Assembly: GCF_024198215.1 (NCBI RefSeq) | Contig: NZ_JAKCFA010000047.1 | Location: forward strand, 1 to 46,076 | From: Myxococcus qinghaiensis | Lineage (GTDB): Bacteria > Myxococcota > Myxococcia > Myxococcales > Myxococcaceae | Direction: 5' to 3' | DNA length: 46,076 nucleotides | Part shown: piece by piece, positions 41,823-46,076 of the stretch | Layout: each line of letters starts with the position of its first letter | Numbering within the stretch: the first letter of the stretch is position 1 | The notes under the pieces: model-generated | Database searches by the model: none | Told to the model about the DNA's origin: nothing | The model's input: the letters and a program-made list of their open reading frames with translations, nothing else | Made by a program: the position numbers and the translations under genes

Positions 41823-41876
41823 CGGGCAGGGTGCTCACCTGCCCGTTCGGGTAGGTCGCCCCTCCTTTCGGGAGGG
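41823..41876 (-). terminator. two tandem hairpins after the large TIG-like lipoprotein
   Basis: CCCTCC/GGAGGG (41860-41876, 5-base loop) and the perfect 8-bp CGGGCAGG/CCTGCCCG (41823-41845, 7-base loop) follow one another just after the stop at 41886 on the minus strand, separating the lipoprotein gene from the protease operon. Confidence 0.5.
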
Positions 41877-41885
41877 CTCCTCGGG

Positions 41886-44636
41886 CTACTCCTCGACGAC
41901 GACGCGGATGGGCGGTGAGCGGCCACCGCCGGGTCCGGGCGTCTCCAGCGTGACGTCCACGCCGCCGGGTTCCGCGAGCGCTTCGGCGGGGAGGAGCGCC
42001 TCGTAGTGTGCCACCTGGCCATCCCAGGTGAGCACGGGCTCGAGGCTCGAACGGAAGTCCCTCCACCGCAGCTCCGTGGCGGAGTGGATGCCCTGTCCCT
42101 TGATTCGGAGCGCCAGGGCGGGCGCATCCTTCAGGACGCTCATGGGCTCCACATGGGTCAGCAGCGGCACGGGTCGCTCGGAGACCACGTTGAGCAGCGC
42201 GGGCAGCGACACGCCACCGCCCTCCGCGACGCGGGACACCGTCAGCGAGCGGACTCCCACCTGCTCCAGCTCCGTCCCCTCCAGTCGTGTCCGTCCTCCT
42301 GGAACGGAGTTGACGCCGAAGTTCCCGGTCAGGGGTCGTGACTGGCCGCTCCAGTCCAGGGTGACCTGAGAGTTTTTCAGGGAGCTGCGGAACCAGAAGA
42401 AGTTCTCTCCCGGAAGGACGAAGAGTCGTTGCTGGGTGGCGGTCCACTCTCCCTGGGAGACGACCCCCGGCGCCACCCCTCGAAGCGTTGGGGTGAGCGC
42501 GCCCTGGATTCTCACATAGGCGGGGGAGCTCAAGCCGTGTCCCGGGGTGAAGGTCCGTAGCTCGTACACCCGAGGGGTCGAGACCTCCTCCTCGCTCAAG
42601 AGCAGGCTCGAAGGGCCGCTGAAGGCACGCGCCACGCCATTCACGAAGAGGTTCGAGGCGTTGATGAAATTCCCCGCGACCGTCGTCCAGAGGCTTATGT
42701 CGCGCTCGAAGTCGTGGCTCACGCCCACATCCACCACGGAATGAATGCTCACGGAGAGCTTGGGCTCCCCCTCTCCGAGGAGGACGAAGAACCCCTCCAG
42801 GCTCTCGCCGCCTCCAGGGCCCGGATTGGACACCGTCACCCGGCCGACGCCGGGTTGCGCCACCCACTCGGCGGGGACCTTCACCAACAGGGTGCTCTGG
42901 TTTCCAGGTCCCGCCACGCAGTCGACCGAGGTTCCGCAGGTCCACTCGGCTGGCAGCGGTTGGCCATTCCACCGGACGACCGAACGGGGGCTGAAGCCCT
43001 GTCCCTGGACGCGCAGACTCAGGTCGCCCCCGCCGGCGGGGGCGGAGGTGTAGACACCGTCCGTGACGGCAGCGAGGACGGGCACGGGTTGCTCCGCATG
43101 CACCACGAGCAGCAGGGGCAGGGTGGTGCCTCCTCCTGGCGCGGGCGTGCTCACGGTGACGGTGCGCACGCCCTTCGTCGTCAGGTCCTCGGCCTGGAGC
43201 TGGGTGGACAGCCGCGACGGGCCGTGGGGGCGGGTGGTGCGCTCCTGTCCGTCCAGCAGGATGACGGACTGGGGCGTGAAGCCGGCGCCGTCGACGAAGA
43301 GCAGCCCCGGCGCATCGCCCACGGACAGCACCGAGGGCAGCAGCGAGTGGGCGATGGGCGCGGGGGCCTGGGCGAGCACCTGGACGAAGAGGGGCGAGGA
43401 CACGGCGCCGTCGAACATGCGCGTCACTGTCACGGGGAGGGTCCCGGGCTGGGCCAGCAGGGCGGCGGGGACGATGAATTCCCAAATCTCCTCCGAGTCC
43501 GGACCGAAGAAGTGCTCCAGGCGGTGCCCGTTCCAGTGGACGACCTGCTGCGTGAGGAGCCCTTGTCCCAGTCCTTCGCCCTGGAGTTTGAACCTGACCT
43601 CGTCCGAGCCCGCGAGCACCCATGCCGGGGAGACGGCATGCAACACCGGCTCGGACTTCACGGGGAGGGCATGGCCGGAGGACGTCTTTGCTCCGTCGGG
43701 GTCGGGCGTCTCCAGCGTCACCTGGACGGTGCCGGCTTGCATCCGAGCAGTGCTGGGAATCCATGCATGGACCCGGTTGGCGCCATCATAGGTCTCGGTG
43801 TGCAGAGGGGTGCCATTCCACTTCACCACCGTGTTGGAGCGCACCTGGAGCCCGCTGACGATGATGCGTTCGACGGAGGCGCTGCCTGCCTTGCCGCGAT
43901 GCATGTCGAGGGCGTTCAGCGTGGGAGGCCAGATGCCCGTGATTGCCGGGGTGGGGCTCGTCACCGTCATGTTCAGTGGCAGCGAGCGGGCCGAGCGTGG
44001 GCGAGTGACTTCGATGACGAGCGTGTCCCGCGTCGTCTGGGCTTTCAGGGCCGACGGTGGAAGAGAGAAGCTTCCTTCGTGGGGGCTCGTCACCGTCAAC
44101 GGATAGGTCTTGTCGCGGAAGAGGGCGTGGCTGCCCTTCACGAGGTTCTTTCCCGTGACGGTGATTCGCACGGCGTCCTCGGGCTCCGAGCCGAGCGTGT
44201 CGGGTGTCACGGAGGTCAGCTCGGGAGCGGGCAGGGTGAACGGGAGGCGAGGGGACCTGGCGCCTCCTTTGTACTCGGGGTCACCCCGGTAGACTCGCAC
44301 CTCGAGGAAGAGCTCCGGTGTGGCCAAGGCGAACCAGGTTGGAACCAGGGCCCCCAGCTCCGTGGTGCTCACGAACTGGGTCTCCATGCGCTGGCCATTC
44401 ACGAACACGATGCTGGACTGGGAGAAGCCGACGCCGATCACCCGCATGCTCAGCTCGGTGGCCTCCACGTCCGTCACGGCCACCTCTCCCAGGGTGACGG
44501 GGGGAAGCACCACCTCCTCCACGGCCGGGGTCCCCGCGTCTGGTTCAGGGAGGGGCGCCGGGCGTTCGAGGCCTGGCCCGCAGGCACAGAGGAGCCACAG
44601 CAGACACAGCCACCCTCGCGTCACATCCTGGCGCAT
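41886..44636 (-). CDS. large lipoprotein with repeated IPT/TIG-like modules
   Basis: 916 residues. Signal MRQDVTRGWLCLLWLLCAC with lipobox LCAC (Cys19), then a Pro-rich spacer. The mature chain is a string of roughly 90-100-residue beta-sandwich modules, each with a pattern such as ITVTGKNLVKGSHALF, FKLQGEGLGQGLL, FVDGAGFTPQSVILLDGQ, LRVQGQGFSPRSVVRWNGQ or LRIKGQGIHSATELRW and ending VTLETPDPDG, VTVSTPAPGGG or VTVSNPGPGGG. This is the IPT/TIG immunoglobulin-like pattern of surface and adhesion proteins. No catalytic motif. AAAGGA precedes the ATG at 44636. Its first 130 residues are paralogous to the next gene. Confidence 0.82.
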   Translation of the reverse strand: MRQDVTRGWLCLLWLLCACGPGLERPAPLPEPDAGTPAVEEVVLPPVTLGEVAVTDVEATELSMRVIGVGFSQSSIVFVNGQRMETQFVSTTELGALVPTWFALATPELFLEVRVYRGDPEYKGGARSPRLPFTLPAPELTSVTPDTLGSEPEDAVRITVTGKNLVKGSHALFRDKTYPLTVTSPHEGSFSLPPSALKAQTTRDTLVIEVTRPRSARSLPLNMTVTSPTPAITGIWPPTLNALDMHRGKAGSASVERIIVSGLQVRSNTVVKWNGTPLHTETYDGANRVHAWIPSTARMQAGTVQVTLETPDPDGAKTSSGHALPVKSEPVLHAVSPAWVLAGSDEVRFKLQGEGLGQGLLTQQVVHWNGHRLEHFFGPDSEEIWEFIVPAALLAQPGTLPVTVTRMFDGAVSSPLFVQVLAQAPAPIAHSLLPSVLSVGDAPGLLFVDGAGFTPQSVILLDGQERTTRPHGPSRLSTQLQAEDLTTKGVRTVTVSTPAPGGGTTLPLLLVVHAEQPVPVLAAVTDGVYTSAPAGGGDLSLRVQGQGFSPRSVVRWNGQPLPAEWTCGTSVDCVAGPGNQSTLLVKVPAEWVAQPGVGRVTVSNPGPGGGESLEGFFVLLGEGEPKLSVSIHSVVDVGVSHDFERDISLWTTVAGNFINASNLFVNGVARAFSGPSSLLLSEEEVSTPRVYELRTFTPGHGLSSPAYVRIQGALTPTLRGVAPGVVSQGEWTATQQRLFVLPGENFFWFRSSLKNSQVTLDWSGQSRPLTGNFGVNSVPGGRTRLEGTELEQVGVRSLTVSRVAEGGGVSLPALLNVVSERPVPLLTHVEPMSVLKDAPALALRIKGQGIHSATELRWRDFRSSLEPVLTWDGQVAHYEALLPAEALAEPGGVDVTLETPGPGGGRSPPIRVVVEE

Positions 44637-44708
44637 CTGGAAGGAATCCTTTTCGGGTCCGACGTCGCCCTTCAAGACACGCGGGGGCCCTTCTCTGCGC
44701 AACGCGTG

Positions 44709-45101
44709 TTACCGGCCAGGCATCGAGACTGTGTAGATGGGAGACGTCGCGCCCTGGAGGAAGGGCGGGTTGCCTGGCGCCACGCGGAGCTCGAGCGGGA
44801 AGGTCGCGAGGCCCTCCACGAGGTTGGGGTCCAGTTGCACTCGCAGCTCCGTGCTGCTCACGAACTCGGTCGGAACGGCTGTCTGTCGGACGTACACGGC
44901 GGTGGCGGGGATGAAGTCGGTGCCCAGGACGAGGAGTTGTATCTCCGGGGCCGCGTCGTTGATGGCGATGGACATCACGACGACCGTGCTGGGCGGCTGA
45001 AGGAGGTGCTCGGACGGCGAGTCCCGTTCATCGATGCCCGGCCCACAGGCCAGGACCAGCCCCAACACGCACAGCCATCCGCCCAGCGGCTCACGGCGCA
45101 T
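44709..45101 (-). CDS. small lipoprotein paralogous to the N-terminus of the TIG-like lipoprotein
   Basis: 130 residues. Signal MRREPLGGWLCVLGLVLACG with Cys19 at the same position as in the downstream gene (both GWLC...ACGPG). The single module (IQLLVLGTDFIPATAVYV, EFVSSTELRVQL, ELRVAPGNP) matches the first module there (FVSTTELGALVP, LEVRVYRGDP). It probably arose by tandem duplication, with this copy keeping one module. It is the first gene of the pair, 72 bases ahead of the next start, with AAAGGAAG upstream. Confidence 0.75.
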   Translation of the reverse strand: MRREPLGGWLCVLGLVLACGPGIDERDSPSEHLLQPPSTVVVMSIAINDAAPEIQLLVLGTDFIPATAVYVRQTAVPTEFVSSTELRVQLDPNLVEGLATFPLELRVAPGNPPFLQGATSPIYTVSMPGR

Positions 45102-45191
45102 CCGGATGCTTCCTTTCTTCAACCCTGCTCGTGACAAGCCACACCCGACGCGCGATTCCTGCGCAAATTCACGCGGTCGGAAGGGAGAGGG

Positions 45192-45911
45192 TCAGCGTGT
45201 CGGCAGCTCCCGGAAGGTCATGCCGATGAGTCCGAGGCCCTGCACGGCGTGCATGAACCGCTCGGTGCCGATGAGCATCGTGGCGAAGTTCCCTACGCGG
45301 AAGAGGTCGAGTTCCTGGGGGAGCGAAGCGGCGTCGAGGATGGGTTCGTCGGGACGCGTGAGGTCGAGCCGGCCACAGGTCAGGCACGGTGGAGGCGTGT
45401 CCGAGGGAATGCAGTCAGGGTGAAGCTGGCCGAGCGGCTCAAACTGGGGCTCCAGCAGCTCCGGTGGGTTCCTTTTGCGGAATCGCAGCTCCGTGCGGCC
45501 ACCGAGCAAGCCCCGCACTCCCGCGTCCTGAAGCTGTTCCAGGATGTCCCGCTGCATCAGCAGCGTGGAGTCTCCCAACCATGTGAAGGGACCAAACTCT
45601 CCGAGGGCTCGACCCACCAACGGCCCGAAGTTCGTTCCAGGTGGAAGCGTTGCACGGAGGGGGGCCAAGGGACGCACCAACTCACGCAGGCGTGTGAATT
45701 CAGAGACGGACTCAAGTCTGGCCCTCACGAACTCATCGACCTCGGGCAGTCCCGACAGGTCGACACACGGGTAGTCGTGGCCCGCCCCGCCCCAGGTGGC
45801 GCCACATGTGGGGCAGGTCACGCCGGGCAATCCCCACTTGTGCGCGGCGTTGAACTCGCCGTCGTACGTCGTGACCGCCCTGTCCTCACGCAACCAGAAA
45901 AATCGGGTCAT
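45192..45911 (-). CDS. double-CXXCG protein, SitI6-type immunity family
   Basis: 239 residues. Two zinc-binding CxxCG motifs: CPTCG (33-37) and CLTCG (about 176-180). The flanking patterns TRFFWLREDR, W..AGHDYPCVDLSGLPEV, LVRPLAPLRATLPPGTNFGPLVG and the late FRVGNFATMLIGTERF are typical of the myxobacterial double-CXXCG family. Some members are immunity proteins (SitI6) against Sit toxins exchanged between cells by outer-membrane exchange. No Sit toxin or SitB partner is seen upstream or downstream within the window, so it looks like an orphan immunity gene. Start ATG at 45911. Confidence 0.85.
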   Translation of the reverse strand: MTRFFWLREDRAVTTYDGEFNAAHKWGLPGVTCPTCGATWGGAGHDYPCVDLSGLPEVDEFVRARLESVSEFTRLRELVRPLAPLRATLPPGTNFGPLVGRALGEFGPFTWLGDSTLLMQRDILEQLQDAGVRGLLGGRTELRFRKRNPPELLEPQFEPLGQLHPDCIPSDTPPPCLTCGRLDLTRPDEPILDAASLPQELDLFRVGNFATMLIGTERFMHAVQGLGLIGMTFRELPTR

Positions 45912-45935
45912 CGATTTCTACGCTCCCGGGCGGAA

Positions 45936-45955
45936 ATAGTACGGCTGGATAGTAC
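45936..45955. repeat. direct repeat ATAGTAC upstream of the right-edge gene
   Basis: ATAGTAC occurs at 45936-45942 and 45949-45955 (13-base period) in the 90-base divergent gap. It could be an operator, part of a promoter, or the border of the element containing the transposase-like gene. Confidence 0.35.
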
Positions 45956-46001
45956 TACCCGGTCACTTGAATCCAGGTAGCGGTCATGATCTACGGTCGG
46001 G

Positions 46002-46076
46002 ATGACACCCGCACATCTGCGCAAGCTGGATGAGGCGCTGAGCGCCTACCTCGATGAGATGGTGGTCGGCATGGGG
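46002..46076 (+). CDS. N-terminus of a probable transposase (IS701-like), partial
   Basis: The ATG at 46002 opens 25 codons to the right edge: MTPAHLRKLDEALSAYLDE then MVVGMG. The L-D-x-x-L-x-x-Y/F-L-x-E-M...G pattern resembles the start of IS701-family transposases, just before their usual L-G-R-x-E-R-R motif, which would lie outside the window. Evidence is short, so the assignment is tentative. Confidence 0.4.
   Translation, partial: MTPAHLRKLDEALSAYLDEMVVGMG

Noticed and set aside
42714..45134. 806-codon open frame antisense to the TIG-like lipoproteins
   Set aside because: Both lipoproteins on the minus strand have signal peptides, Shine-Dalgarno sites and homology to each other; the plus-strand frame has none.

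Overview
The window comes from a high-GC delta-proteobacterial chromosome, almost certainly a myxobacterium of the Myxococcus/Corallococcus type. Pointers are a DUF2378 protein and a double-CXXCG (SitI6-type) protein, both known essentially only from Myxococcales. A PEGA-type Ser/Thr kinase with an HRDVSPDN catalytic loop, many lipoproteins and very strong GC3 bias (long antisense open frames over most genes) fit too. All functional names are from reading motifs; no database search was run.

Layout. The left edge (1-117) carries the last codons of a probable IS4-type transposase. 130-5967: GNAT acetyltransferase, small membrane protein, gyrB, a lipoprotein and a PaiB-like flavoprotein. 6240-13311: a membrane Ser/Thr kinase, a divergent envelope protein translationally coupled to a metallophosphoesterase lipoprotein, an AT-hook/coiled-coil protein and a small unknown. 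13533-20771 (minus strand): a complete TonB system in one probable operon, tonB-exbB-exbD-exbD-TonB-dependent receptor-beta-helix lipoprotein. 20854-24152: a GT87-type membrane glycosyltransferase and a lipoamide-dehydrogenase-like flavoprotein lacking the usual catalytic His.

24727-27272 is RNA-centred: an RbfA-family protein overlapping an RtcB RNA ligase, a strong terminator, tRNA-Gln(TTG) and an archaemetzincin homologue whose zinc-protease motif is degenerate (HQxxHxxGxxY). 27382-33269: beta-propeller lipoprotein, ankyrin protein, DUF2378 protein, a large membrane FeS oxidoreductase (ETF:menaquinone oxidoreductase type), a 54-residue acidic microprotein with its own Shine-Dalgarno and terminator, and a zinc-ribbon protein. 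33445-37845: a VWA protein, then an ScsB/DsbD-type thiol reductase in operon with a secreted redoxin. 37942-41764: an MFS exporter, a UBP zinc finger and two tandem S1C (HtrA-like) proteases without signal peptides. 41886-45101: two paralogous lipoproteins with IPT/TIG-like modules. The right edge holds an orphan SitI6-like immunity protein and the first 25 codons of a possible IS701-like transposase, so both ends appear to touch mobile DNA.

How the parts work together: much of the window serves the cell envelope (TonB uptake, lipoproteins, thiol reduction, exporter). The most unusual local association is the RbfA-RtcB pair, which could be a ribosome or RNA repair module. Most gene ends are marked by GC-rich hairpins, several placed between convergent genes.
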